From Dethiobacter sp. (lineage in GTDB: Bacteria; Bacillota; Dethiobacteria; Dethiobacterales; Dethiobacteraceae), in assembly GCA_018333635.1 (NCBI GenBank), contig JAGXTL010000037.1:42521-106520 (forward strand): DNA of 64,000 nt. Reading direction: 5' to 3'. A model generated the notes under the pieces. It searched no databases. It had not been told where the DNA came from and saw only the letters and a program-made list of their open reading frames with translations. Below are positions 1 through 8,504 of the stretch, in pieces; the stretch's first letter is position 1; every line of letters begins with the position of its first letter. A program made the translations under genes and the position numbers.

Positions 1-495
1 GACCTGCTCCGCAATTTTGTCACCCGCAGTTTTCAAAAGTCCGGCACCGTGCTGCTGTTTTTGGCTAAAGATGATCTAAGCCACCGTATCCCGCTAACCT
101 TTTTCAAGCAAATCATTACAGAAAAAACAAAGGAACATCGCAACCTGGTCAATTTAAAGAGCGCCGCCTGCGTTCACATCGTTGACTGCCTGCGCATCTT
201 TTCCCTGCGGGAAGGGATTGTAGAGACCAACACGTTTAAACGCTTAGAAAAACTGGCAAAAAAGCGCGTCATGTCTGAAGAAGAAAACGAACTGCTTGAA
301 AATGCCTACGAAACATTAATGATGCTCCGCATTAGGCAAAGTCTCCACCAGCTAAGCGTTGGTCAACAACCTGATAATTATCTAAACCCTAATGAATTAA
401 GTAAGCGAGACAAATCTGCACTCCGAGAAGCATTTATAGCGGCAGATCGTCTGCAAAATCTGACTGGTCATGCATTTTATGCGTTTATTGGCTGA
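1..495 (+). CDS. DUF294-type nucleotidyltransferase-like protein, C-terminal fragment
   Basis: The reading frame is open from the first base of the window, so only the last 164 residues are present and the start lies upstream. The piece is helical and looks like the substrate-binding C-terminal domain (DUF294_C) of proteins that usually also carry cyclic-nucleotide-binding or CBS domains and a nucleotidyltransferase-like domain. Clues are the RIPLTFFKQI segment and the long helix ending LMMLRIRQSLHQL, followed by a final helix with ALREAF. No catalytic residues lie in this part. It is followed after a few bases by a DnaQ-type exonuclease gene; from memory, this pair often sits beside sodium/acetate-type symporter genes in other bacteria. 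Here a symporter operon lies on the opposite strand just beyond. The function is unproven. Confidence 0.7.
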   Translation, partial: DLLRNFVTRSFQKSGTVLLFLAKDDLSHRIPLTFFKQIITEKTKEHRNLVNLKSAACVHIVDCLRIFSLREGIVETNTFKRLEKLAKKRVMSEEENELLENAYETLMMLRIRQSLHQLSVGQQPDNYLNPNELSKRDKSALREAFIAADRLQNLTGHAFYAFIG

Positions 496-513
496 CAATA
501 AGGAGTGAGCAAA

Positions 514-1323
514 GTGCTGCCTTTCAGAAATCTAAACCGCGAAAAACAGATGATGAAGCCCCGCCTCTCCCGATTGCAGCTGCTTACCGACCGTTTTCTT
601 TACTGGCTTTATAAGCTGCGCGCCGAACGTCGCGGAAATCGGAATAGCTTCGAACCGGAGCAGAAAATAACCTCAGCCATCACGGAAAAATCATTACAGC
701 TTAAAACAAAAAAAGACTGGGATGTTCCGCTTGAGAACAGCCGCTATATCCTCTTTGACACGGAGACTACCGGCTTCTACCCCTATCAGGGTGATGAAAT
801 TATCAGCATTGCCGCAGTAGTAGTGGAAAACGGACAAATCCGGGAGGATTTAATTTTTAACGAACTGGTGAACCCATACCGCAGCATCCCGCCGGCAATA
901 CAGGAACTGACGGGCATTACTGCTGAAATGGTGTCAGACAAACGTCACGTCTGCGCTGTTCTCAATGATTTCCTTGACTTTATCGGGGATTCGGTGCTGG
1001 TGGCTCACAATGCGGAGTTTGACTTGGCATTTATCAACATTAAACTGAACTGGTATACTCAAACTGAAATATACAACCAGGTCATCGATACTTATAAGCT
1101 TTCCAGGGCTCTAAGTCCTGAGTTTGCAGCCCATGACCTAGACACTCTCTTGAGAAAGCACCACGTCCCTATCCGGGCGCGTCATACAGCCCTGGGAGAC
1201 TCGCTGATGACGGCAGAAATTTTCTTAAAATACTTGGCTTGCCTGCGGGAGCAAAACATCCTCACGCTAAAGCAGCTCTACTATTTCTTGCATATGAAAA
1301 GCAGTATTAGCTTCTGCAACTAA
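514..1323 (+). CDS. DnaQ-family 3'-5' exonuclease
   Basis: The 269-residue protein has the three exonuclease motifs of the DEDDh family: FDTETTG (ExoI, with Asp and Glu metal ligands), VAHNAEFDLAF (ExoII) and HTALGDSLMT (ExoIII, with the catalytic His and last Asp). About 80 basic, poorly conserved residues precede the exonuclease domain. It resembles DNA polymerase III epsilon or PolC-type proofreading domains but stands alone, so it may act in repair or RNA turnover rather than replication. Start choice: the frame is also open from a GTG at 505, but AGGAG at 501-505 overlaps that codon and lies 8 bases before the GTG at 514, so 514 is preferred. The gene is probably cotranscribed with the DUF294-type gene 18 bases upstream. 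Confidence 0.8.
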   Translation: MLPFRNLNREKQMMKPRLSRLQLLTDRFLYWLYKLRAERRGNRNSFEPEQKITSAITEKSLQLKTKKDWDVPLENSRYILFDTETTGFYPYQGDEIISIAAVVVENGQIREDLIFNELVNPYRSIPPAIQELTGITAEMVSDKRHVCAVLNDFLDFIGDSVLVAHNAEFDLAFINIKLNWYTQTEIYNQVIDTYKLSRALSPEFAAHDLDTLLRKHHVPIRARHTALGDSLMTAEIFLKYLACLREQNILTLKQLYYFLHMKSSISFCN

Positions 1324-1351
1324 TTATGCAAATTTTTCAAACTATCCAAAT

Positions 1352-1396
1352 AATAATGTGGCGGTCCCGTGTAGCATTGGGCCCGCCACATTATTT
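1352..1396. terminator. bidirectional terminator between convergent genes
   Basis: Two 13-base arms, AATAATGTGGCGG at 1352-1364 and its exact complement at 1383-1395, flank an 18-base loop. A/T-rich ends serve transcripts from both sides. It lies between the convergent exonuclease and mutase small-subunit genes and just overlaps the stop codon of the latter. Confidence 0.75.
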
Positions 1397-1808
1397 ATGA
1401 TAGCTTCTCTGTCATTGTACTGCGTATCCACTTTATAATTTCCCCGGTACGAATGCCCGGTGTAAAGAGCGCACCGGCGTAGCCGCCGTCAATCAGCTCT
1501 TTGATGTCATCGTCGGAGATAATTCCTCCGCCCATTACAATAATATCTTCCGCATTGTTTTCTTTCAACAGCTCGCAGATACGCGGAAAAATGGTCATAT
1601 GAGCACCGGAGAGAACACTCAGGCCGATCATGTCCACATCTTCCTGGATGGCTGCTTCCACAATCTGTTCCGGTGTTTGGTGGAGGCCGGTGTAGACAAC
1701 TTCCATTCCGGCATCACGCAGTGCTCTCGCCACTACTTTTGCACCGCGGTCGTGACCGTCCAACCCCGGCTTGGCTACAAGGACGCGGATTTTTCTCTCT
1801 GTATTCAT
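1395..1808 (-). CDS. icmB: isobutyryl-CoA mutase small (cobalamin-binding) subunit
   Basis: This 137-residue protein is the B12-binding domain of an acyl-CoA mutase. The Asp17-x-His19-x-x-Gly22 motif in [11 protein letters not shown] gives the lower axial histidine ligand to cobalt, and the GLSVLSGAH and [10 protein letters not shown] segments shape the nucleotide-tail pocket. Its size matches the separate small subunits of isobutyryl-CoA mutase and 2-hydroxyisobutyryl-CoA mutase (about 136 residues). It lies 17 bases after the large-subunit gene as the last gene of the operon. The small subunit itself does not decide the substrate; the assignment rests on the large subunit. Annotation pipelines would probably call it methylmalonyl-CoA mutase C-terminal domain. 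Confidence 0.8.
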   Translation of the reverse strand: MNTERKIRVLVAKPGLDGHDRGAKVVARALRDAGMEVVYTGLHQTPEQIVEAAIQEDVDMIGLSVLSGAHMTIFPRICELLKENNAEDIIVMGGGIISDDDIKELIDGGYAGALFTPGIRTGEIIKWIRSTMTEKLS

Positions 1809-1825
1809 TCGCTTATCCCCTTCTG

Positions 1826-3487
1826 CTAGAAAATGGGCTTCTCTTTGTATTCCCCAAAGACTTCACGCAGCACCTGGATAATTTCACCTTCTGTGGAATA
1901 GGCGCGGACAGCGTCAAGGATGTACGGTATCAGATTGTCACTGGTGCCGGCGGCTTTGCGCAGAGCTTCCAGACGGTTAGCGCAGACAATGTTGTCCCGC
2001 TTGGCGCGTACGTTTTGAACACGTTTATGCTGCTCCAATTCAATCTGCGGATCGATCTTTAGGAGGTCAACTTGCTGATGCTCTTCAATGATGTAATCGT
2101 TGACACCTACGATGATCCGTTCGTTTCTCTCAATTTCTTGCAGATAACGGTAGGCAGCGTCGGCGATTTCCTGCTGGAAGAAACCGGCAGCGATGGCAGG
2201 CAGAACTCCGCCAAAGCTGCCTATGCGCAGAAAGTATTTCTCTGCTTCCTCTTCCATGTAGTTAGTCAACGCTTCCACGAAGTAGGAGCCGGCCAGTGGA
2301 TCAATGGTGTTCACTACACCTGTTTCCTCGGCGATGATTTGTTGTGTGCGCAACGCGATGCGCACGGATTTCTCTGAGGGCAATGCCAGCACTTCATCCA
2401 TGGAGTTGGTGTGCAGCGACTGAGTGCCGCCTAGTACCGCTGCCATAGCCTCGTACGCTGTGCGGACGATGTTGTTTTCCGCTTGTTGTGCGGTGAGCGA
2501 GCAACCGGCAGTCTGGGTGTGGAAGCGCAACAGGAGGGAGCGCTCATCTTTGGCGCCGTATTTTTCTTTCATACGTCGTGCCCAGATCCGGCGAGCAGCG
2601 CGATATTTTGCGATTTCTTCGAAGAAATCAATATGAGCGTTAAAGAAGAAAGAAAGGCGCGGAGCAAAAGCGTCCACGTCGAGCCCTGCAGCCATTCCTG
2701 CTTCCACATAGGCGAACCCGTTGGCCAACGTAAATGCAAGTTCCTGAACAGCGGTGGAGCCGGCTTCCCTAATATGGTAGCCGGAGATGCTGACGGTGTT
2801 CCACTTGGGCACGTGCTGGCAGGCAAAGGCAAAGATGTCAGTGATAAGCCGCAGAGACGGTTCAGGTGGGAAAATCCATGATTTCTGGGCGATGTATTCT
2901 TTGAGGATGTCGTTTTGAATGGTGCCACCCAGTTTATGAGATGCTACGCCCTGTTTTTCCGCTGTGGCGATATAGAGAGACCAGAGGATGGCAGCAGGGG
3001 CGTTGATTGTCATGGATGTGGTGATTTTGTCAAGAGGAATACCAGAGAACAGAGTTTCCATATCATCAAGTGAGTCAATAGCCACTCCTACACGCCCTAC
3101 TTCACCAAAGGCGCGGGGATGGTCGGAATCATAGCCCATGATGGTGGGCATATCGAATGCAACCGACAGGCCGGTCTGTCCCTGGCTTAAGAGGTATTTA
3201 TAGCGCTCATTGGATTCTACGGCCGAGGCAAAACCGGCAAACTGACGCATTGTCCAGAGACGGCCACGGTACATATTTGCCTGAACGCCACGGGTATACG
3301 GATATGAGCCGGGGTAATTCAGCTCTGTCATATAGGATTGGCCTTGAATATCTTCAGGGGTGTAAAGCGGTTTGATGGGAACGGAGGAGACTGTCATAAA
3401 TTTATGGGGTCTATCCTGCATTTTCGAGACACACTCTTCCCACTCCTCTTTCCCCTGACAAATCTTGTCTTTGTCATTTGTGCACAT
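1826..3487 (-). CDS. icmA: isobutyryl-CoA mutase-type large subunit
   Basis: This 553-residue TIM-barrel catalytic subunit of a B12-dependent acyl-CoA mutase (Propionibacterium MutB family) lacks the cobalamin domain, which the next gene supplies. By alignment from memory, MutB Tyr89 in the RQYAGF segment corresponds to Phe83 here (RQFAGF). MutB Arg207, which binds the substrate carboxylate, corresponds to Gln201 ([11 protein letters not shown]). The 118-residue spacing is the same. Phe plus Gln is the known signature of isobutyryl-CoA mutase (Phe80/Gln198), whereas 2-hydroxyisobutyryl-CoA mutase has Ile plus Gln. The likely reaction is isobutyryl-CoA to n-butyryl-CoA and back. It follows butyryl-type beta-oxidation genes in one operon, which fits. 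The ATG is preceded by AGGGGGG. No MeaB-type chaperone gene is in the window. A methylmalonyl-CoA role is the main alternative but would lack the key arginine. Confidence 0.8.
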   Translation of the reverse strand: MCTNDKDKICQGKEEWEECVSKMQDRPHKFMTVSSVPIKPLYTPEDIQGQSYMTELNYPGSYPYTRGVQANMYRGRLWTMRQFAGFASAVESNERYKYLLSQGQTGLSVAFDMPTIMGYDSDHPRAFGEVGRVGVAIDSLDDMETLFSGIPLDKITTSMTINAPAAILWSLYIATAEKQGVASHKLGGTIQNDILKEYIAQKSWIFPPEPSLRLITDIFAFACQHVPKWNTVSISGYHIREAGSTAVQELAFTLANGFAYVEAGMAAGLDVDAFAPRLSFFFNAHIDFFEEIAKYRAARRIWARRMKEKYGAKDERSLLLRFHTQTAGCSLTAQQAENNIVRTAYEAMAAVLGGTQSLHTNSMDEVLALPSEKSVRIALRTQQIIAEETGVVNTIDPLAGSYFVEALTNYMEEEAEKYFLRIGSFGGVLPAIAAGFFQQEIADAAYRYLQEIERNERIIVGVNDYIIEEHQQVDLLKIDPQIELEQHKRVQNVRAKRDNIVCANRLEALRKAAGTSDNLIPYILDAVRAYSTEGEIIQVLREVFGEYKEKPIF

Positions 3488-3520
3488 CTTATTCCCCCCT
3501 GTCTTTCACATGTATTCAAC

Positions 3521-4666
3521 CTAGAGGCCTTTTCCCAGAGCCTTAGCGATAACAAGGCGCTGAATCTGGTTTGTACCTTCATAAATCTGTGTAATCTTTG
3601 CGTCGCGCATCAGCCGCTCAACCGGATATTCACGGCTGTACCCGTAGCCGCCAAAGATTTGCACAGCTTCCGTTGTTACAGCCATAGCAGTGTCAGTAGC
3701 AAAATACTTTGCCATAGAAGCCTGTTTTCCGCATGGCAGTCCGTTTTCTTTACGGAACGCCGCCTGATAAACCAATAGCCGAGCCGCTTCAATCTGTGTA
3801 GCCATATCGGCCAGTTTGAAAGCGATGGCCTGATTATTAAATATGGGCTGTCCGAACTGCTCGCGGAACTGAGCATGTTTAAGAGCTTCATCATAAGCGG
3901 CTTGGGCAATCCCCAATCCTTGGGCTGCGATGCCAATGCGGCCCCCGTCTAAGAGGCTCATGGCGATTCTAAATCCTTCGCCTTCCTGCCCCAGACGCTG
4001 GCTAGCCGGGATACGGCAATCTTCAAAGACAAGCTCTGTGGTTATATCAGCGTTTAAGCCCATTTTCTTTTCAGCGGTGCCTACCCTGAACCCTGCTGTG
4101 TCTTTATCTACTAAAAGTGCTGTTATCCCTTTGCTTCCCAGGCTCCTGTCCACGGTGGCAAAAACGGTGTAGACATTGGCATGACCGCCATTGGAGATGA
4201 AATTTTTCGTGCCGTTTAATACGTAATCATCACCGTCTTTTTTCGCCAAGGTACGCAAACCGGACGCGTCGGAGCCGGCACCCGGCTCTGTTAGAGCAAA
4301 CGCACCAAGGTATTTACCTGTGGCTAATTTAGATAGATATTTTTTCTTTTGTTCTTCTGTGCCAAAATAGAGTATAGGGAAAGTACCCACAGACGTATGA
4401 ACAGATAGAATGACTCCGGTGGAGGCACAGGCGCGGGAGATCTCTTCAATACACAGGATATATGTGAGGAAATCGGCGCCGGCGCCATCATACTCTTGCG
4501 GAATGGGAATTCCCATAAAACCCAGTTCGCCCATTTTCCGGATATTGTCTGCCGGAAATTGTGCGGTTTCGTCATACATTGCCGCTTTTGGTGCAATCTC
4601 TTTTTGTGCAAAGTCATAGAACAGCTTTTGCATCATTTGGTGCTGTTCGTTTAATTTGAACTCCAT
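3521..4666 (-). CDS. short-chain (butyryl-type) acyl-CoA dehydrogenase
   Basis: This 381-residue FAD flavoprotein oxidises acyl-CoA to trans-2-enoyl-CoA and passes electrons to an electron-transfer flavoprotein not seen in this window. Family marks are the [15 protein letters not shown] segment, the [20 protein letters not shown] segment and the catalytic glutamate in [10 protein letters not shown] near the C-terminus. Start choice: the frame is open further upstream, but the ATG at 4666 ([10 protein letters not shown]) follows a GGAGG and matches the usual family N-terminus. It lies between the hydroxybutyryl-CoA dehydrogenase and mutase genes, so butyryl-CoA made by the mutase is the likely substrate. 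The first 53 bases overlap the end of the upstream gene. Confidence 0.9.
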   Translation of the reverse strand: MEFKLNEQHQMMQKLFYDFAQKEIAPKAAMYDETAQFPADNIRKMGELGFMGIPIPQEYDGAGADFLTYILCIEEISRACASTGVILSVHTSVGTFPILYFGTEEQKKKYLSKLATGKYLGAFALTEPGAGSDASGLRTLAKKDGDDYVLNGTKNFISNGGHANVYTVFATVDRSLGSKGITALLVDKDTAGFRVGTAEKKMGLNADITTELVFEDCRIPASQRLGQEGEGFRIAMSLLDGGRIGIAAQGLGIAQAAYDEALKHAQFREQFGQPIFNNQAIAFKLADMATQIEAARLLVYQAAFRKENGLPCGKQASMAKYFATDTAMAVTTEAVQIFGGYGYSREYPVERLMRDAKITQIYEGTNQIQRLVIAKALGKGL

Positions 4667-5525
4667 TGCAACCCTCCTCGTATTTGTAAAACCCTCTGCC
4701 CGACTTACGGCCAAGCCAACCTGCCGTCACATATTTGCGCAGCAACGGGCACGGACGGTATTTGGAATCCTTGAAACCGTCATAGAGAACTTCCATAATG
4801 GCAAGGCATGTATCAAGGCCGATCAGGTCAGCCAGCTCCAGCGGGCCCATCGGGTGGTTCATACCCAACTTCATCACTGTGTCAATCCCTGCCACAGAGC
4901 CGACGCCTTCCATCAGGCAATAGACCGCTTCGTTAATCATCGGCAGCAAAATTCGGTTGGCTACAAAGCCGGGGAAATCGTTTACTTCCACCGGAACTTT
5001 ATCAAGCTTGACAGACAACTCGTCAACAATCTTAAATGTTTCATCGGATGTAGCAATGCCACGTATTACTTCAACTAGTTTCATAACAGGAACCGGATTC
5101 ATAAAGTGCATTCCGATGACTTTTTCCGGCCTTTTTGTAGCTGCAGCGATTTGCGTTATAGGCAGAGATGATGTATTACTGGCCAGAATCGCATGAGGCG
5201 GACAAATCCTGTCAAGAGCAGAAAATATTTCTGACTTTAACTTCGGGTCTTCAGTGATAGCTTCGATGACAAGCTCCACATTATGGCCGTCTTCCAATGA
5301 AAGCGTGGTGGAAATACGGCCAAGGACAGCATTCTTTTCCTCTACGCTCATACGGCCTTTTTTCACGTTGCTCGACAGGTTCTTTTCAATAATTTTCATG
5401 CCCCCGGCTACGAATTCGTCTTTAATATCTCTGAGCAGCACCTGATAACCTGCTTGGGCGCAAACCTGGGCAATCCCGCCGCCCATCTGTCCGGCTCCCA
5501 ACACCATGATCTTTTTAATCTCCAA
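4614..5525 (-). CDS. hbd: 3-hydroxybutyryl-CoA dehydrogenase
   Basis: This 303-residue NAD(P)-dependent enzyme oxidises (S)-3-hydroxybutyryl-CoA to acetoacetyl-CoA. The N-terminal Rossmann motif is [13 protein letters not shown]. The catalytic histidine is in [17 protein letters not shown], and [19 protein letters not shown] and [16 protein letters not shown] belong to the C-terminal helical domain. The usual C-terminus falls near [11 protein letters not shown]; here about 20 further residues are encoded, so the gene overlaps the next one by 53 bases. The start codon is TTG, preceded by AAGGGGAAG at good spacing. It lies 29 bases after the thiolase gene in the presumed isobutyrate operon. Confidence 0.92.
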   Translation of the reverse strand: MEIKKIMVLGAGQMGGGIAQVCAQAGYQVLLRDIKDEFVAGGMKIIEKNLSSNVKKGRMSVEEKNAVLGRISTTLSLEDGHNVELVIEAITEDPKLKSEIFSALDRICPPHAILASNTSSLPITQIAAATKRPEKVIGMHFMNPVPVMKLVEVIRGIATSDETFKIVDELSVKLDKVPVEVNDFPGFVANRILLPMINEAVYCLMEGVGSVAGIDTVMKLGMNHPMGPLELADLIGLDTCLAIMEVLYDGFKDSKYRPCPLLRKYVTAGWLGRKSGRGFYKYEEGCNGVQIKRTAPNDAKAVL

Positions 5526-5554
5526 AGCGTCTTCCCCTTTACCTTTTCCTTTTA

Positions 5555-6739
5555 CTACCGTTCCAGTCTAAGTATCGTGGCTTCGCCCTGAGCGGCACCG
5601 CTGCAGATCGTTGCCATGCCGTATTCGACTCCGCGCCGCTTCATTTCCGTCAACAGTGTCATTAAAATCCGGCCGCCGCTCGCTCCGATGGGATGGCCAA
5701 AGGCAATGGCACCACCGTTGACATTGACCACATCAGGATTCCAGTCACCCAGCTTAATGGCTGTGAGAGCCACGGCAGCAAACGCCTCATTCACTTCAAT
5801 CAGGCTCAATTGGTCCGCAGTAAGACCGGCTTTCTCCAATGCTTTCTTCCCTGCTAAAGCAGGTACTGTGGCAATATACGGCGCGGGCGCTGATGCCGCT
5901 CCCTGTGACACGATGCTGGCCAACGGTTTTAGTCCCAGAGCCTCTGCTTTCTCACGCGACATTAACACCAAAGCAGACGCACCGTCAGAAATAGGAGGCG
6001 CATTTCCCGCGGTCACACAGGCGCCTTTTTTAAAGATTGGCGGCAGCTTCGATAACGCTTCAAGATTTGTGCTTCGTCTCGGCAGTTCGTCTTTGTCAAA
6101 AACAAGCGGGTCGCCTTTTTTCTGCGGTATAACTACCGGGAATATTTCTTCCTGCAGCTTGCCTTCACTCATCGCCTTTATGGCCAGCATGTGGCTTCTC
6201 AGCGCCCACTCGTCCTGAGCTTCTCGTCCAATGCCATACTCATCGGCCACATCACCGCCGTGTACACCCATATGGACATCGTGAATGGCACAGCAAAGAC
6301 CGTCTTTTACCATTGAATCCAGCAGTTGCCCATCACCCATACGGTAACCGGTGCGTGCTTTTGGCAAAAGATAGGGCGCCGCAGACATATTCTCCATTCC
6401 CCCTGCTACGATGATATCGACCTCATTGGCCCGGATCATGGCGTCGCCAAGGTTAACCGCACGCAGACTTGAGGCACAAACTTTGCCGATGGTATCGGAC
6501 GGGACTTCCACCGGGAGCCCTGCTTTAATTGTGGCTTGACGGGAAGGAATCTGGCCCGCACCGGCCTGAATGACCATGCCCATCAAAACATAATCAATAC
6601 TGCCCCCATCTATACCTGCCCGGGAGACAGCCTCTCTGATGGCGGCCGCGCCTAAGTCGACCGCCGCGACATCTTTCAATGAACCCAAAAAACCACCAAA
6701 CGGCGTCCTTGCAAAGCTGACAATAACAGTTTCTCTCAC
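5555..6739 (-). CDS. thlA: acetyl-CoA C-acetyltransferase (thiolase)
   Basis: This 394-residue thiolase cleaves acetoacetyl-CoA with CoA into two acetyl-CoA. It has the nucleophilic cysteine in [10 protein letters not shown] (about residue 88), the general-acid motif [15 protein letters not shown] and a second active-site cysteine in [10 protein letters not shown], a variant of the more common CIGGGQG. The C-terminal domain includes [10 protein letters not shown]. It is the only thiolase in the window, so besides finishing butyrate oxidation it could consume acetoacetyl-CoA from the synthetase encoded at 13388-15340 in the isovalerate operon. It lies 40 bases downstream of the acyl-CoA synthetase gene. 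Confidence 0.92.
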   Translation of the reverse strand: MRETVIVSFARTPFGGFLGSLKDVAAVDLGAAAIREAVSRAGIDGGSIDYVLMGMVIQAGAGQIPSRQATIKAGLPVEVPSDTIGKVCASSLRAVNLGDAMIRANEVDIIVAGGMENMSAAPYLLPKARTGYRMGDGQLLDSMVKDGLCCAIHDVHMGVHGGDVADEYGIGREAQDEWALRSHMLAIKAMSEGKLQEEIFPVVIPQKKGDPLVFDKDELPRRSTNLEALSKLPPIFKKGACVTAGNAPPISDGASALVLMSREKAEALGLKPLASIVSQGAASAPAPYIATVPALAGKKALEKAGLTADQLSLIEVNEAFAAVALTAIKLGDWNPDVVNVNGGAIAFGHPIGASGGRILMTLLTEMKRRGVEYGMATICSGAAQGEATILRLER

Positions 6740-6779
6740 TCACTCACCTCTGAATATTCTGTCTGAAAATGTCTTCGTC

Positions 6780-8432
6780 TCAGGAAAGATTGTTTTCCAC
6801 TTTTTTAGTCAGTTTGCGTTCTTTTTCAAGTTCACGCAGTTCGATGCGTCGGATTTTCCCGCTGATCGTTTTTGGCAAAGCTTCCACGAACTCGATTTCA
6901 CGCGGATATTTGTATGGCGCAGTGATTTTCTTGACAAAGTCCTGCAGTTCCTTGACCAGCGCCGCAGAGCCTTGGTAACCGGGCGCCAGAATGACAAAAG
7001 CCTTCACAATCTCGCCGCGAACCTCATCTGGGCTGGCTACAACGGCCGACTCCGCTACCGCCGGATGTTCAATCAACGCGCTCTCCACCTCAAAAGGACC
7101 AATCCGATAGCCGGACGTCAGGATTACATCGTCAGTCCGTCCGACAAACCAAATATAGTCATCCTTGTCCTTAATGCCGCGGTCGCCGGTGATATACCAG
7201 TCGCCGCGCACAGTGGCGGCAGTCCGCTCCGGCTCGTTAAAATACTCTTTAAAAAGACCGACGGGCCGCTTGGGAGTCAGTCTTACGGCAATATCGCCTT
7301 CATCTCCAGGCAGCACTTCCCTGCCATCATCGCCGATAATCCCGATATAAAAGCCAGGCGACATTTTGCCCATCGACCCGAAGCGCACTTCGTTGCAAGG
7401 GAAATTGCCGACAAGCAGAACTGTTTCAGTCTGCCCGTAACCGTCGTAAATAGTCAGGCCAGTCGCATCCTTCCAGACGTTCATAACCTCCGGGTTAAGC
7501 GGTTCTCCGGCAGCCACGCAATGACGCAACGTTTTAAAGTTATACTTCTTCAGATCTTCCAGCACGAAAACACGGAAAGCTGTCGGCGGGCCGCACAAAG
7601 TGGTAATCGGGTATTTCTCCAGCATTTGCAGGGTTAGCTTACCGTCAAATTTGCCGGTGCTGTAATGCTGAAAAATTGCGGCGCCGCAGTTCCAGGGGCC
7701 AAAGAAGCTGCTCCAGGCAGCTTTTGCCCAGCCGGTGTCGGACATATTCCAGTGCAGGTCGTCAGGCGTCAAGTCCAGCCAGAACTTACCGGTAATCCTG
7801 TGGCCTATGCCGTATGAGGCATGCGTATGTACCGTCATTTTCGGCAAACCGGTAGTGCCGGAAGTAAAATACAGCAGGGCATTGTCATCAGCCCGCGTGT
7901 CAGCCGCCTCAAATCTGTCAGAGGCCTTGGCCAGTTCCTCGTCAAAAGAAAGCCAGCCTTCGCGTTTGCCGACCACGATCCTGGTGCGCAGCGTCGGACA
8001 CTTATCGGCGACGACGTCCACCTTCGCGGCGGTTTCCTCATCAACGATGACGGCCACAGCGCCGGAAACGTCAAAGCGGTACTCAATGTCTTTGGGAGTC
8101 AGTTGTAGCGTGCCGGGTGACACAATTATCCCGGCACGCAGACAGGCCAGCAATGTTATCCACCAGGCCGGCAAGCGACCGAGCACAAGTATCACCTTAT
8201 CGCCGGACTTAACTCCCTGTCCTGCCAGGAAATTAGCCAACCTGCATGACAATTTGCTCAGCTCGGCAAAAGTATACTTTTGTTCCTGTCCAAAGTCATC
8301 TACCACCCATAAGGCTATCCTGGCAGGGTCCTGACCCCAATGGTCAAACTCGTCTCTTGCCCAGTTAAAGTGCTCAGGAACTACCAGATTTAATGAACGG
8401 TAGGTTTCTTCGTAGTTTTTCATGTTTCCCAT
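6780..8432 (-). CDS. acyl-CoA synthetase (AMP-forming), medium-chain/MACS-like; probable isobutyrate activation
   Basis: This 550-residue ANL-family ligase converts a carboxylic acid, ATP and CoA to acyl-CoA via an acyl-adenylate. Motifs are the P-loop-like YFTSGTTGLPKM, the YDGYGQTET adenylate motif, the GDRGIKDKDDYIWFVGR hinge region and the catalytic lysine in PKTISGKIRR near the C-terminus. It resembles medium-chain/butyrate-CoA ligases more than acetyl-CoA synthetase. Start choice: the frame opens earlier, but the ATG at 8432 (MGNMKNYEETY) follows GGGAGGG with 6-base spacing. It sits between the symporter and thiolase genes, so it probably activates the acid brought in by the symporter. 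Specificity for isobutyrate rather than butyrate is inferred only from the mutase in the operon. Confidence 0.85.
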   Translation of the reverse strand: MGNMKNYEETYRSLNLVVPEHFNWARDEFDHWGQDPARIALWVVDDFGQEQKYTFAELSKLSCRLANFLAGQGVKSGDKVILVLGRLPAWWITLLACLRAGIIVSPGTLQLTPKDIEYRFDVSGAVAVIVDEETAAKVDVVADKCPTLRTRIVVGKREGWLSFDEELAKASDRFEAADTRADDNALLYFTSGTTGLPKMTVHTHASYGIGHRITGKFWLDLTPDDLHWNMSDTGWAKAAWSSFFGPWNCGAAIFQHYSTGKFDGKLTLQMLEKYPITTLCGPPTAFRVFVLEDLKKYNFKTLRHCVAAGEPLNPEVMNVWKDATGLTIYDGYGQTETVLLVGNFPCNEVRFGSMGKMSPGFYIGIIGDDGREVLPGDEGDIAVRLTPKRPVGLFKEYFNEPERTAATVRGDWYITGDRGIKDKDDYIWFVGRTDDVILTSGYRIGPFEVESALIEHPAVAESAVVASPDEVRGEIVKAFVILAPGYQGSAALVKELQDFVKKITAPYKYPREIEFVEALPKTISGKIRRIELRELEKERKLTKKVENNLS

Positions 8433-8504
8433 TTTCTGCCCTCCCAAAATTAGATATTCTGCAGCACGCATTTAGGTTAATAGGTACGAATTCCTGACAC
8501 AATC

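Noticed and set aside
1599..2377. Open frames on the plus strand opposite the mutase genes
   Set aside because: They are antisense to strongly conserved mutase sequence, have no ribosome site and encode arginine/histidine-rich nonsense.
1826..3487. 2-hydroxyisobutyryl-CoA mutase
   Set aside because: That enzyme has Ile at the first diagnostic position; Phe is present here, and the surrounding genes are for butyryl-CoA oxidation.
5616..6218. 200-codon open frame opposite the thiolase gene
   Set aside because: It is antisense to conserved thiolase motifs, with low-complexity Ser/Ala composition and no family resemblance.
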